Positions 1 through 8,075 of a DNA stretch of 64,000 nt are shown piece by piece (within the stretch, counting starts at the first letter, position 1; each line of letters starts with the position of its first letter). The notes beneath the pieces were generated by a model. That model worked only from the letters and a program-made list of their open reading frames with translations. It was not told the origin of the DNA and did not search any database. Origin of the DNA: Marinobacterium_D sp050908845 (lineage in GTDB: Bacteria; Pseudomonadota; Gammaproteobacteria; Pseudomonadales; Balneatricaceae); assembly GCF_050908845.1 (NCBI RefSeq), contig NZ_CP194171.1, forward strand, positions 62,001 to 126,000. The letters run 5' to 3'. A program made the position numbers and the translations under genes.

Positions 1-255
1 GCAACCGAGGTCCATAAGACGCTTGATGTTCATGTTGACTTCGCGACGCAGGTCGCCTTCAACTGTCAACTTGGCAATTTCACCACGAACATTATCGAGC
101 TGCTCTTCAGACAGATCTGCGACCTTGGTGGTCGGAGCGATGCCGGTAGCATCCAGGATCTGCTTAGCAGTCGTGCGGCCAATACCGTAAATGTAAGTCA
201 GAGAAATTACCGCATGCTTATTGTCAGGAATATTGACGCCAGCTATACGGGCCAT
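1..255 (-). CDS. rpsM: 30S ribosomal protein S13, partial (C-terminus beyond window edge)
   Basis: S13 sits in the head of the small subunit and contacts the P-site tRNA and the inter-subunit bridge. The first 85 residues are visible and begin MARIAGVNIPDNKHAV, the standard S13 N-terminus, followed by the helix-hairpin-helix segment with GIGRTTAKQIL. The ATG is at 255. The gene should open the alpha operon (rpsM-rpsK-rpsD-rpoA-rplQ), whose remainder lies outside the window. A good promoter at 336-364 lies just upstream, so it can be transcribed apart from spc. Confidence 0.97.
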   Translation of the reverse strand, partial: MARIAGVNIPDNKHAVISLTYIYGIGRTTAKQILDATGIAPTTKVADLSEEQLDNVRGEIAKLTVEGDLRREVNMNIKRLMDLGC

Positions 256-335
256 TCAATGTACTCCATGTTTGAAGTCCCCGACTGACTGAATGCGGGA
301 ACCAATTTAATCAAATAGTTCGTGGAAGGCGCGCA

Positions 336-364
336 ATACTACACCCTGATCATTTTTAAATCAA
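336..364 (-). promoter_or_regulatory. sigma70 promoter of the alpha operon (rpsM)
   Basis: On the minus strand a TTGATT -35 (359-364) is separated by exactly 17 bp from a TAGTAT -10 (336-341), followed by a GC-rich discriminator (TGCGCGCC), typical of stringently controlled ribosomal promoters. The predicted start near 329 gives a leader of about 75 nt before rpsM, which could hold the S4 translational control site; I did not resolve a pseudoknot there. Confidence 0.7.
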
Positions 365-404
365 GACGCGTCGCGCGGCCCTCCAACAACCAGCCAATCG
401 TGGA

Positions 405-521
405 TTAACCCTGGCGCTGTTTGTGTCGGGGTTCCACTTTGCAGATCACGCGCACGGAACCGTTGCGACGTACGATCTTGCAGTGACGGCAAATCTTTTT
501 AACAGATGCGCGTACTTTCAT
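405..521 (-). CDS. rpmJ: 50S ribosomal protein L36
   Basis: A 38-residue protein starting MKVRASVKKICRHCK and ending RHKQRQG, exactly the usual length of L36. It carries the zinc ribbon ligands Cys11, Cys14, Cys27 and His33, so this is the zinc-binding (C+) form. The ATG is at 521 and the TAA at 405-407. It lies 17 nt after secY, the last gene of the spc operon in most gammaproteobacteria, and stabilises 23S rRNA near the L7/L12 stalk base. Confidence 0.97.
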   Translation of the reverse strand: MKVRASVKKICRHCKIVRRNGSVRVICKVEPRHKQRQG

Positions 522-538
522 GATCCACCTCATTCGGC

Positions 539-1864
539 TTAGCGCAGGAGACCCGCGCCGCCTTTAAGATTCGATTTTTTCATCAGTGATTCGTACTGAT
601 GCGACATCAGGTGTGATTGCACCTGCGCCATGAAGTCCATCACCACAACCACGACGATCAGCAGGGAAGTACCTCCAAAGTAGAAGGGTACGTTCCAGGC
701 GACGACGAGGAACTGCGGCATCAGTGACACGGCAGTGATGTACAGCGCGCCGAACAGAGTCAGGCGGCTCAGCACCGTATCGATGTAACGTGCGGACTGC
801 TCACCAGGACGGATCCCAGGAATAAAGGCACCCGATTTTTTCAGGTTATCTGCCACGTCACGCGGATTGAAAACAATCGCAGTGTAGAAGTAGCAGAAGA
901 ACACGATCGCAATAGCGAACAGCAGGATGTACAACGGCTGTCCCGGCCCAAGAGCCAGAGCCACATCCTGCAGCCAGCCCATGCCTTCACCCTGACCGAA
1001 CCACTGCCCGACTGACGCCGGGAACAGCAGAATACTGGAGGCGAAGATCGGCGGGATAACCCCGGCCATGTTCACCTTCAGCGGCAGGTGGCTGGACTGT
1101 GCAGCGTATACACGGCGGCCCTGCTGGCGTTTTGCGTAATTGATGGTGATGCGGCGCTGGCCGCGTTCCATAAATACCACAAAGCCCACAGTAGCCACCG
1201 CCATCACAGCGATAGCCAGCAGCGCGAGGATGTTAAGATCACCCTGGCGCGCCGCTTCAAAGGACTGGCCGATTGCGCTGGGCAACCCGGCCACAATACC
1301 CGCGAAGATCAGAATGGAAATACCGTTGCCGATCCCCTTTTCAGTAACCTGTTCACCAAGCCACATAAGGAAAACTGCACCGGCAACCAGCGTGACCACA
1401 GCAACGAAATAGAAGCTGATACTGGCGCTGAACGCCACACCCTGGTTGGCAAGGCCAACCGCCATACCCAGCGACTGCACCGTGGCCAGAGCCACCGTTG
1501 CGTAACGGGTATATTGGTTAATCTTGCGACGCCCTGCTTCGCCTTCTTTCTTCAATTGCTCGAGAGTCGGGCTCACGATCGTCATCAACTGCATGATAAT
1601 GGATGCAGAGATATACGGCATGATACCCAGCGCCAGGATCGACATGCGTTCCAGTGCGCCCCCAGAGAACATATTGAACAGGCTCAGGATCGTCCCCTGA
1701 TTCTGATCAAACAGCGCAGCGAGTCGGTCAGGGTTGATACCCGGAACCGGGATATGTGCCCCGATCCGGTAAACGATGACCGCAATGAGAACGAAGCGCA
1801 GGCGAGCCCAAAGCTCGCCAAGTCCGCTCTGCATTCCCGCTGGTATTTGTCCTTTCTTAGCCAT
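539..1864 (-). CDS. secY: Protein translocase subunit SecY
   Basis: Central channel of the SecYEG translocon in the inner membrane. The 441-residue protein has the expected ten hydrophobic segments, the N-terminal run GLGELWARLRFVLIAVIVYRIG, the plug region near residues 60-75 and the cytoplasmic loop with the conserved NPRDVADNLKKSG motif that contacts SecA and the ribosome. The start ATG immediately abuts the rplO stop codon. As usual it closes the spc operon, just before rpmJ; its partner secE is at 27405. Confidence 0.98.
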   Translation of the reverse strand: MAKKGQIPAGMQSGLGELWARLRFVLIAVIVYRIGAHIPVPGINPDRLAALFDQNQGTILSLFNMFSGGALERMSILALGIMPYISASIIMQLMTIVSPTLEQLKKEGEAGRRKINQYTRYATVALATVQSLGMAVGLANQGVAFSASISFYFVAVVTLVAGAVFLMWLGEQVTEKGIGNGISILIFAGIVAGLPSAIGQSFEAARQGDLNILALLAIAVMAVATVGFVVFMERGQRRITINYAKRQQGRRVYAAQSSHLPLKVNMAGVIPPIFASSILLFPASVGQWFGQGEGMGWLQDVALALGPGQPLYILLFAIAIVFFCYFYTAIVFNPRDVADNLKKSGAFIPGIRPGEQSARYIDTVLSRLTLFGALYITAVSLMPQFLVVAWNVPFYFGGTSLLIVVVVVMDFMAQVQSHLMSHQYESLMKKSNLKGGAGLLR

Positions 1865-2299
1865 TTACGCCTCGACTTTACCGCCAGCAGCTTCGATCGC
1901 AGCCTGAGCACCCTTGGTCACTTTAAGACCTTTAACGGTGACTGCCTTATTGATCTCACCAGACAGGATCACACGCGCAGTTTTGATTTCCTGCTTGATG
2001 ATGTCTGCCTGTTTCAGCGCGTCCAGATCAACCACGTCAACACCAGCTGCAACCAGCTCGTTGAGACGGATTTCAGCGACGTAACGCGCTTTACGGGAAT
2101 TGAAGCCAAATTTCGGCAGACGACGCTGAATCGGCATCTGACCGCCTTCAAAACCCGGGTTTACACTACCGCCTGAGCGGGATTTCAAACCCTTGTGGCC
2201 ACGGCCACCAGTCTTACCCAGACCGGAGCCGATACCACGACCGACACGCTTGGGTGCCTGTTTGGAGCCGGCGCCCGGGCGCAGAGAGTTCAAACGCAT
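1865..2299 (-). CDS. rplO: 50S ribosomal protein L15
   Basis: 144-residue L15 with the typical glycine- and arginine-rich N-terminal extension (MRLNSLRPGAGSKQAPKRVG) that threads into 23S rRNA, and the globular C-terminal domain from about residue 75. Length matches the E. coli protein. It directly abuts secY and follows rpmD by 13 nt, the conserved spc order. Confidence 0.98.
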   Translation of the reverse strand: MRLNSLRPGAGSKQAPKRVGRGIGSGLGKTGGRGHKGLKSRSGGSVNPGFEGGQMPIQRRLPKFGFNSRKARYVAEIRLNELVAAGVDVVDLDALKQADIIKQEIKTARVILSGEINKAVTVKGLKVTKGAQAAIEAAGGKVEA

Positions 2300-2312
2300 T
2301 GGGTCACTCCTC

Positions 2313-2495
2313 TTACTCGCTAACTACCTGAACCATGTAGTTAACTTTGTTGATCATGCCACGTACTGCCGGAGTGTCTTCCACTTCAACAACGTGACCG
2401 ATGCGACGCAGTCCCAGACCTTTTACGCACGCTTTGTGCTTCGGCAGAGTGCCGATCGGGCTGCGCACCAGTGTAACCTTGATCTTGTCAGCCAT
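2313..2495 (-). CDS. rpmD: 50S ribosomal protein L30
   Basis: 60-residue L30 beginning MADKIKVTLVRSPIG and containing the family signature GLGLRRIGHVVEVEDTPAVRG. L30 is a small peripheral protein of the large subunit. It is separated from rpsE by 3 nt, so the two are probably translationally coupled. Confidence 0.97.
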   Translation of the reverse strand: MADKIKVTLVRSPIGTLPKHKACVKGLGLRRIGHVVEVEDTPAVRGMINKVNYMVQVVSE

Positions 2496-2498
2496 GTC

Positions 2499-3002
2499 TT
2501 AGCTCCCCAGGATCTCGTCGACAGACTTGCCACGCTTGGCAGCAATATCTTCCGGTGACTTGATGGAGGCCAGGCCTTTAACGGTTGCGCGAACAACGTT
2601 AACCGGGTTGGTAGAGCCGTAGCACTTAGCCAGTACGTTGTGGACACCTGCCAGTTCGAGAACTGAGCGCATTGCGCCACCAGCGATTACACCGGTACCT
2701 TCAGAGGCCGGCTGCATGTAAACCTTGGCAGAGCCGTGGTTTGCCTTGACCGGGTACTGCAGAGTGTGACCGTTCAGGTTAACACTGACCATGTTGCGAC
2801 GAGCCTGCTCCATCGCCTTCTGGATAGCGACCGGCACTTCACGCGCCTTGCCACGACCAAAGCCGACACGACCATTGCCATCACCGACTACAGTCAGCGC
2901 GGTAAAACCGAAAATACGACCGCCTTTTACCACTTTGGCGACGCGGTTTACCTGAACCAGCTTCTCCTGCAGTTCACCGTCTTTCTGTTCGTGATTTGCC
3001 AT
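2499..3002 (-). CDS. rpsE: 30S ribosomal protein S5
   Basis: 167-residue S5 with the N-terminal double-stranded-RNA-binding fold (VVKGGRIFGFTALTVVGDGNGRVGFG, residues about 24-50) and the C-terminal S5 domain ending KRGKSVDEILGS. S5 takes part in decoding fidelity and, with S4, lines the mRNA entry channel. The loop around residue 20 (VNRVAKVVKGG) where spectinomycin-resistance changes occur appears wild type. Confidence 0.98.
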   Translation of the reverse strand: MANHEQKDGELQEKLVQVNRVAKVVKGGRIFGFTALTVVGDGNGRVGFGRGKAREVPVAIQKAMEQARRNMVSVNLNGHTLQYPVKANHGSAKVYMQPASEGTGVIAGGAMRSVLELAGVHNVLAKCYGSTNPVNVVRATVKGLASIKSPEDIAAKRGKSVDEILGS

Positions 3003-3013
3003 ATTCGAAACCT

Positions 3014-3364
3014 TTAGAATTCCAGGCCGCCTTCGCGAGCAGCATCAGCAAGTGCCGCCACACGACCGTGGTATTTAAAACCTGAGCGGTCAAACGCGAC
3101 TTCGGTAACACCTGCTTCTTTCGCACGTTCAGCGATCAGCGCGCCAATTTTCTTGGCAGCTTCGATGTTTCCAGTAGCCCCTTCACGCAGGTCTTTCTCA
3201 AGGGTAGAGGCGCTAGCCAGTACCTTGCTGCCATCAGCAGCGATAACCTGAGCGTAGATGTGACGCGGGGTGCGGTTGACGCAGAGACGTACAGCGCCCT
3301 GTTCACGCATGTTTGCGCGAGCACGACGAGCACGACGGATACGAGCTTCTTTCTTTACGTTCAT
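3014..3364 (-). CDS. rplR: 50S ribosomal protein L18
   Basis: 116-residue L18, a 5S rRNA-binding protein of the central protuberance. The basic N-terminus (MNVKKEARIRRARRARANMRE) and the C-terminal FDRSGFKYHGRVAALADAAREGGLEF are diagnostic. It lies between rplF (9 nt upstream) and rpsE (11 nt downstream) in spc order. Confidence 0.98.
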   Translation of the reverse strand: MNVKKEARIRRARRARANMREQGAVRLCVNRTPRHIYAQVIAADGSKVLASASTLEKDLREGATGNIEAAKKIGALIAERAKEAGVTEVAFDRSGFKYHGRVAALADAAREGGLEF

Positions 3365-3373
3365 GACCCTGCC

Positions 3374-3907
3374 TTACTTCTTCTTAGCCTCTTTGCGGCG
3401 TACATATTCGTCGGCATAGCGAACACCTTTACCTTTGTAAGGCTCAGGCGGACGGAAGCCGCGAACTTCTGCAGCCACCTGACCTACAGCCTGCTTATCA
3501 GCACCGCTGATAATCACTGTGGTCGGGTTCGGTGTTTCAGCGGAAACACCTTCAGGCAGTTCGTAATCGATCGGGTGAGAGAAGCCCAGAGTCAGGTTCA
3601 GAACCTTACCCTTCGCTGCGGCGCGGTAACCAACGCCCTGGAGGGTGAGGGTCTTATTGAAGCCTTCGCTAACGCCGACCACCATGTTGTTCACCAGGGA
3701 GCGAACCGTACCGGTAAGGGCCATAGACTGCTTGGAGCCATCGCGCGGTGCGAACTTAAGCTCGCCGTCGGCCTGCTCTACAGCAACCGCCGGGTGAGCG
3801 TCCAGGTTCAGCTGACCGTTCTTGCCCTTGATAGATACAGCCTGGCCATCGATTTTGATCTCAACGCCTGCTGGTACTGCAACGGGTTTCTTCGCAATTC
3901 GTGACAT
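3374..3907 (-). CDS. rplF: 50S ribosomal protein L6
   Basis: 177-residue L6 composed of two similar alpha/beta domains (about 10-80 and 90-170), ending in the conserved PEPYKGKGVRYADE segment and a lysine-rich tail. L6 binds near the sarcin-ricin loop and the GTPase centre. Start ATG at 3907, 11 nt after rpsH. Confidence 0.98.
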   Translation of the reverse strand: MSRIAKKPVAVPAGVEIKIDGQAVSIKGKNGQLNLDAHPAVAVEQADGELKFAPRDGSKQSMALTGTVRSLVNNMVVGVSEGFNKTLTLQGVGYRAAAKGKVLNLTLGFSHPIDYELPEGVSAETPNPTTVIISGADKQAVGQVAAEVRGFRPPEPYKGKGVRYADEYVRRKEAKKK

Positions 3908-3918
3908 CGGAATACCTC

Positions 3919-4311
3919 TTAGAAGACCGTGCAGACGACTTCACCACCGATACCCGCTGCTCGAGCGGCGCGATCGGTCATGACGCCTTTGCTGGTTGAG
4001 ATAATTGCGACACCGAGACCATCAGCAACGTTCGGCAGCTCGCCGGCGCTCTTGTAGACACGCAGACTCGGGCGGCTTACACGCTGAATGCTTTCGATAA
4101 CAGGCTTGCCTTCGAAATACTTGAGTTCGATGGTCATAACCGGCTTCGCATCACCTTCTACGGAGTAGTCAGTGATATAACCTTCCTCTTTCAGAACCTT
4201 GGCAACCGCCAGCTTCTGTTTGGAGGACGGCAGGGACACAGCCTGTTTTTCTGACATGTGTCCGTTACGGATACGGGTGAACATATCCGCGAGTGTGTCT
4301 TGCATACTCAT
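3919..4311 (-). CDS. rpsH: 30S ribosomal protein S8
   Basis: 130-residue S8 starting MSMQDTLADMFTRIRNG and ending with the family signature around STSKGVMTDRAARAAGIGGEV. S8 binds helix 21 of 16S rRNA and in E. coli is the autogenous repressor of the spc operon, acting on the rplE start region. The second Met (codon 3) is the usual family start; both are possible. Confidence 0.98.
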   Translation of the reverse strand: MSMQDTLADMFTRIRNGHMSEKQAVSLPSSKQKLAVAKVLKEEGYITDYSVEGDAKPVMTIELKYFEGKPVIESIQRVSRPSLRVYKSAGELPNVADGLGVAIISTSKGVMTDRAARAAGIGGEVVCTVF

Positions 4312-4347
4312 GCTTTTAACATCCTCTTAGTGCAGCACGACGCGGTA

Positions 4348-4369
4348 GCGAAGCCCTCACGGGTTTCGC
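4348..4369 (-). other. Hairpin in the rpsN-rpsH spacer
   Basis: The 92-nt spacer between rpsN and rpsH, unusually long for this operon, holds a 9-bp stem (GCGAAGCCC at 4348-4356, GGGTTTCGC at 4361-4369, one G-U pair) with a 4-nt loop. No U-run follows on the minus strand, so it is not an obvious terminator. It could be an RNA-processing or protection site. Confidence 0.45.
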
Positions 4370-4403
4370 CCTGACCGCCGTGCTTACCGTTTGGCGAGTG
4401 GAC

Positions 4404-4709
4404 TTACCAGCTCGCCTTCTTCAGGCCCGGGACATCGCCACGCATAGCTGCTTCACGCAGCTTGTTACGGCACAGTCCGAATTTACGGTATACACCGTGC
4501 GGACGGCCAGTAACCTGGCAGCGACGCTGCTTGCGCGCCGGGCTAGCATCGCGCGGCAGCTTCTGCAGCGCGATCTGTGCTTCCCAAACCTCATCTTCTG
4601 AGCTGTTCGGGCTAGCAACAATTGCTTTGAGCTGGGCGCGTTTTTCGGCGTACTTAGCCGCCAATTTTTCGCGCTTGAGCTCGCGATTGATCATAGAAAC
4701 TTTAGCCAT
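4404..4709 (-). CDS. rpsN: 30S ribosomal protein S14 (long, zinc-free form)
   Basis: 101-residue S14 with the C-terminal signature RCQVTGRPHGVYRKFGLCRNKLREAAMRGDVPGL. This is the 101-residue form lacking the CxxC...CxxC zinc ribbon of the short S14, as in E. coli. It lies 14 nt after rplE. Confidence 0.98.
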   Translation of the reverse strand: MAKVSMINRELKREKLAAKYAEKRAQLKAIVASPNSSEDEVWEAQIALQKLPRDASPARKQRRCQVTGRPHGVYRKFGLCRNKLREAAMRGDVPGLKKASW

Positions 4710-4723
4710 GGTTCAACCCTGTC

Positions 4724-5263
4724 TTATTTCTTGAACGGGAACTGCAGCGCAGACAGCAGTGCACGACCTTCGTCGTTGTTCTTCGCGGTAGTGGTGATAG
4801 TGATATCAAGACCACGCAGCTTATCGACCTTGTCGTAGTCGATTTCCGGGAAGATGATCTGCTCTTTAACACCCATGCTGTAGTTACCGCGGCCGTCGAA
4901 AGACTTGGCATTCAGACCACGGAAGTCGCGGATACGCGGAATGGAAATATCAACCAGACGGTCGAGGAATTCCCACATGCGCTCGCCGCGCAGAGTAACC
5001 TTACAGCCGATCGGCCAGCCTTCACGTACCTTGAAGCCCGCGATAGATTTGCGTGCTTTGGTAACGATCGGCTTCTGACCCGCGATAGCGGTCATATCGG
5101 CAACTGCATTCTCGAGCTGCTTCTTGTCACCCAGAGCTTCACCAACACCCATGTTCAGGGTGATCTTGGTGATGCGGGGTACAGCCATGATGTTCGGTGA
5201 GTTCAGCTCTTCTTTGAGCTGGCTCTTAACTTCGTTTGCGTAAAGCGCTTTCAGTCTGGACAT
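4724..5263 (-). CDS. rplE: 50S ribosomal protein L5
   Basis: L5 binds 5S rRNA in the central protuberance. I start it at the ATG at 5263 (MSRLKALYANEV), giving 179 residues, the E. coli length. An in-frame TTG three codons earlier (5272) is less likely because the AGAGAGG Shine-Dalgarno is spaced about 9 nt from the ATG and would overlap the TTG. Conserved MGVGEA and RDFRGL segments are present. In E. coli the S8 repressor binds the mRNA around this start. Confidence 0.97.
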   Translation of the reverse strand: MSRLKALYANEVKSQLKEELNSPNIMAVPRITKITLNMGVGEALGDKKQLENAVADMTAIAGQKPIVTKARKSIAGFKVREGWPIGCKVTLRGERMWEFLDRLVDISIPRIRDFRGLNAKSFDGRGNYSMGVKEQIIFPEIDYDKVDKLRGLDITITTTAKNNDEGRALLSALQFPFKK

Positions 5264-5278
5264 TTGCACCAACCTCTC

Positions 5279-5602
5279 TTACTTATCTCCGGCGACGAGC
5301 TCGCCGGTGGACTTGAAGAAACGTACCTTGGTGCCGTCTTCAAGCAGCTTGAAGCCTACACGATCACCCTTGCCGGTCTGCGCATTGAAGATGGCAACGT
5401 TGGAAGTTGCGATCGGCGCTTCCTTCTCAACAATACCACCCGGCTGCTGCAGCATCGGGTTCGGCTTCTGGTGTTTCTTGATCATGTTGATGCCAGACAC
5501 GATCAGACGATCGTTTTCCAGGACGCGCATGACGGTGCCACGCTTGCCCTTGTCTTTACCTGCGATCACGATGATTTCATCGTCGCGACGAATCTTGCGC
5601 AT
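5279..5602 (-). CDS. rplX: 50S ribosomal protein L24
   Basis: 107-residue L24, an assembly initiator protein of the large subunit. The N-terminal KOW motif (DEIIVIAGKDKGKRGTV, residues 8-24) is clear. It is separated from rplN by an unusual 100-nt spacer with two hairpins (5643-5699), so its expression relative to rplN may be adjusted there. Confidence 0.98.
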   Translation of the reverse strand: MRKIRRDDEIIVIAGKDKGKRGTVMRVLENDRLIVSGINMIKKHQKPNPMLQQPGGIVEKEAPIATSNVAIFNAQTGKGDRVGFKLLEDGTKVRFFKSTGELVAGDK

Positions 5603-5642
5603 TTAGAATTACCTTCGTTTCCTGCTACCTTCCTCATGCTCA

Positions 5643-5699
5643 AAAACGCCAAACCCTTCCGGGAATGGCGTTTTAGCAAGAGCCCTGAAAAATTCAGGG
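5643..5699 (-). terminator. Terminator-like hairpins between rplN and rplX
   Basis: Two hairpins lie in the 100-nt rplN-rplX spacer. The first met by polymerase is CCCTGAA/TTCAGGG with a 3-nt loop (5683-5699). The second is AAAACGCCA (5666-5674 on the minus strand) paired with TGGCGTTTTT (5642-5651), so its 3' arm ends in a U-run. The second has the form of an intrinsic terminator or attenuator inside the spc operon. Full termination is unlikely because rplX-rpmJ are essential. Confidence 0.55.
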
Positions 5700-5702
5700 G
5701 TC

Positions 5703-6071
5703 TTAAAGCACTTCAGGCGCCAGGGAAATGATCTTCATGAACTTCTCTGAGCGAAGTTCACGCGTTACTGGGCCGAAGATACGAGTACCGATCGGGGCAT
5801 CGTTGTTGTTCAGCAGAACCGCAGAGTTAGTATCAAAGCGGATCAGTGAACCGTCAGGACGACGAACACCTTTACGGGTACGCACTACGACAGCCTTAAG
5901 AACCTGGCCTTTTTTCACCTTACCGCGCGGAATCGCTTCCTTGACGGTGACTTTGATAACGTCACCAACAGAAGCGTAGCGGCGGTGAGAACCACCCAGG
6001 ACCTTAATACACTGCACACGCTTGGCGCCGCTGTTATCGGCAACATCAAGCATCGTTTCAGTCTGAATCAT
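5703..6071 (-). CDS. rplN: 50S ribosomal protein L14
   Basis: 122-residue L14 beginning MIQTETMLDVADNSGAKRV, with the family signature ADNSGAKRVQCIKVLGG and the C-terminal FGPVTRELR. L14 lies at the subunit interface and binds RsfS during silencing. It is the first gene of the spc operon in E. coli; here a 79-nt spacer with a hairpin precedes it. Confidence 0.98.
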   Translation of the reverse strand: MIQTETMLDVADNSGAKRVQCIKVLGGSHRRYASVGDVIKVTVKEAIPRGKVKKGQVLKAVVVRTRKGVRRPDGSLIRFDTNSAVLLNNNDAPIGTRIFGPVTRELRSEKFMKIISLAPEVL

Positions 6072-6096
6072 GGTCTACTCCACAAACTTTTATCCG

Positions 6097-6118
6097 TCGC
6101 CTGCTTCTCAGCAGGCGA
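6097..6118 (-). other. Hairpin in the rpsQ-rplN spacer (S10/spc boundary)
   Basis: A perfect 8-bp stem (TCGCCTGC at 6097-6104, GCAGGCGA at 6111-6118) with a 6-nt loop lies in the 79-nt spacer between rpsQ and rplN. No U-run follows, so it is weak as a terminator. The spc promoter would be expected in this spacer; I found no convincing -35/-10 pair, so spc may be read through from S10. Confidence 0.5.
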
Positions 6119-6150
6119 ACCGGCAACTGGAGCAGCAAAGGCGCAATATA

Positions 6151-6414
6151 TTACACCTTAGCTGCGCGCTCTTCAATGCGAACCAGAGACCAAGTTTTGG
6201 TCTTGGACAGCGGGCGAGATTCGGCGATGGTCACCAGATCACCCATCTGACACTCATTCTTCTCATCGTGAGCGTGCAGTTTGGTGGAGCGTTTGATGTA
6301 CTTGCCGTAGATCGGGTGCTTCTCACGACGCTCGACCAGAACTGTGATGGTCTTATCCATCTTGTCACTGACGACCTTGCCGGTCACAGTACGAGTACGT
6401 TTTTCAGCGCTCAT
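6151..6414 (-). CDS. rpsQ: 30S ribosomal protein S17
   Basis: 87-residue S17, a primary 16S rRNA binder with an OB fold. The signature KMDKTITVLVERREKHPIYGKYIKRSTK spans about residues 18-45. Its ATG overlaps the rpmC stop by 4 nt, indicating translational coupling. It is the last gene of the S10 operon. Confidence 0.98.
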   Translation of the reverse strand: MSAEKRTRTVTGKVVSDKMDKTITVLVERREKHPIYGKYIKRSTKLHAHDEKNECQMGDLVTIAESRPLSKTKTWSLVRIEERAAKV

Positions 6415-6605
6415 TTAGCCACCTGCTTTTCGTTGAGTACTGTCTTAACGCGAGCGATGTCGCGACGAACCTGACCCAGCAGGTGAGTCTGTGCCAGCTG
6501 GCCAGTTGCCTTCTGCATACGCAGGTTGAACTGGTCCTTGAGAAGATCCAGCAGAGACTGCTGAAGCTCTTCTACGGACTTGTCACGCAGTTCCTGTGCT
6601 TTCAT
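6411..6605 (-). CDS. rpmC: 50S ribosomal protein L29
   Basis: 64-residue helical L29 (MKAQELRDKSVEELQQ) that sits by the polypeptide exit and helps form the SRP and trigger-factor docking site. The ATG at 6605 shares one base with the rplP stop (TGATG). A GTG directly upstream (6608) is possible but would add one residue; the ATG fits the family N-terminus. Confidence 0.97.
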   Translation of the reverse strand: MKAQELRDKSVEELQQSLLDLLKDQFNLRMQKATGQLAQTHLLGQVRRDIARVKTVLNEKQVAK

Positions 6606-7018
6606 CACATCACCGTCCGCTTAACAAAGGTTGTCTGAACCGGCAGCTTGGCTGCCGCCAGGGCGAAGGCTTCCTGAGCCAGATCTTCCGGAACACCGCT
6701 CATTTCGAACAGCACCTTACCCGGCTGGATCTGAGCAACCCAGTACTCCACGTTACCCTTACCTTTACCCATACGAACTTCAAGCGGCTTGGTAGTGATC
6801 GGCTTGTCCGGGAAAATACGGATCCAGATCTTACCACCACGCTTAACGTGACGAGTCATGGTACGACGGGCAGCTTCGATCTGACGCGCTGTGATACGAC
6901 CGCGATCAGTCGCTTTCAGAGCGAACTCACCAAAGCTGACCTTGCTACCGCGCTGTGCCAGACCACGGTTGCGGCCTTTGTGCATTTTGCGGAATTTGAG
7001 ACGTTTCGGTTGCAGCAT
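6605..7018 (-). CDS. rplP: 50S ribosomal protein L16
   Basis: 137-residue L16 starting MLQPKRLKFRKMHKGRNRG, with the conserved basic N-terminus and the KRGGKIWIRIFPDKPITTKPLEVRMGKGKG core. L16 organises the A-site region of 23S rRNA. The stop codon overlaps the rpmC start by one base. Confidence 0.98.
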   Translation of the reverse strand: MLQPKRLKFRKMHKGRNRGLAQRGSKVSFGEFALKATDRGRITARQIEAARRTMTRHVKRGGKIWIRIFPDKPITTKPLEVRMGKGKGNVEYWVAQIQPGKVLFEMSGVPEDLAQEAFALAAAKLPVQTTFVKRTVM

Positions 7019-7029
7019 TGACGTCTACC

Positions 7030-7710
7030 TCACTTACCTTTCTTCGCAGGCGCTTTCTTCTCGGCACGTACCTGTTCCAGGCCACCGAGGATCTCGCCCT
7101 TGAAGATCCATACTTTTACGCCAATCACACCGTAAGTGGTGTGAGCTTCATAAGTGGCGTAGTCGATATCAGCACGCAGGGTGTGCAGCGGCACACGACC
7201 TTCGCGGTACCACTCGGTACGTGCGATTTCTGCACCACCGAGACGGCCACCCAGCTGAATCTTGATACCCTTGGCACCGATACGCATAGCGTTCTGAACC
7301 GCGCGCTTCATGGCACGACGGAACATAACACGGCGCTCGAGCTGGCTGGCAACGCCCTGGGCGACCAGCTGGGCATCGAGATCAGGCTTGCGTACTTCTT
7401 CGATGTTGATGTGCACAGGCACACCCATCATCTCGGAAACAGCAGCGCGCAGCTTCTCGACATCCTCACCCTTCTTACCGATAACGATACCGGGGCGGGC
7501 TGTATGGATGGTGATCTTAGCGTTCTGAGCCGGACGCTCAATCTCGATACGGCTTACAGACGCGTTCTTCAGCTGTCCTTCCAGGTAGTTGCGCACCTGG
7601 AGATCGTTCAGCAGTTTGTTGGCATAATCGGCTTTGTCGGCGTACCACACAGAGGTGTGGTCCTTGATGACACCAAGCCGGATACCGGTTGGGTTTACTT
7701 TCTGACCCAT
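7030..7710 (-). CDS. rpsC: 30S ribosomal protein S3
   Basis: 226-residue S3 with an N-terminal KH domain (core IHTARPGIVIGKKGEDVEKL, around residues 50-70) and a C-terminal S3 domain ending in a lysine/alanine-rich tail (RAEKKAPAKKGK). S3 forms part of the mRNA entry pore and helicase centre together with S4 and S5. Order rplV-rpsC-rplP is conserved. Confidence 0.98.
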   Translation of the reverse strand: MGQKVNPTGIRLGVIKDHTSVWYADKADYANKLLNDLQVRNYLEGQLKNASVSRIEIERPAQNAKITIHTARPGIVIGKKGEDVEKLRAAVSEMMGVPVHINIEEVRKPDLDAQLVAQGVASQLERRVMFRRAMKRAVQNAMRIGAKGIKIQLGGRLGGAEIARTEWYREGRVPLHTLRADIDYATYEAHTTYGVIGVKVWIFKGEILGGLEQVRAEKKAPAKKGK

Positions 7711-7735
7711 ATCAAACTCTCCTGGCTTTCAGCTC

Positions 7736-8065
7736 TTAGTCAGCGACCTTGACGGTGATGTGCGAGGTACGCTTCAGGATGCGATCAGCGCGGCCTTTGG
7801 CACGCGGCATGATGCGCTTCATGGTCATACCTTCATCAACGAAAATCGCAGACACGCGCAGTTCATCAATATCGGCACCTTCGTTGTGCTCCGCATTCGC
7901 GATTGCAGACTCCAGCACCTTCTTGACCAGATCAGCACCTTTCTTGCTGCTGAACGCCAGGATATTCAGAGCTTCGCCCACAGACTTACCACGGATCTGA
8001 TCTGCGACCAGACGGGCCTTCTGAGCGGAGATGCGGGCGCCTTTATGCTTGGCGATAACTTCCAT
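7736..8065 (-). CDS. rplV: 50S ribosomal protein L22
   Basis: L22 lines the nascent peptide exit tunnel through its long beta-hairpin (VDEGMTMKRIMPRAKGRADRI, residues about 80-100), the site of macrolide-resistance changes, which looks wild type. Two adjacent ATG codons exist (8068 and 8065). I prefer 8065 (MEVIAKHKG, 109 residues) because it matches related L22 N-termini and lies 6 nt from the AAGGGG Shine-Dalgarno rather than 3 nt. Confidence 0.96.
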   Translation of the reverse strand: MEVIAKHKGARISAQKARLVADQIRGKSVGEALNILAFSSKKGADLVKKVLESAIANAEHNEGADIDELRVSAIFVDEGMTMKRIMPRAKGRADRILKRTSHITVKVAD

Positions 8066-8075
8066 CATCTACCCC

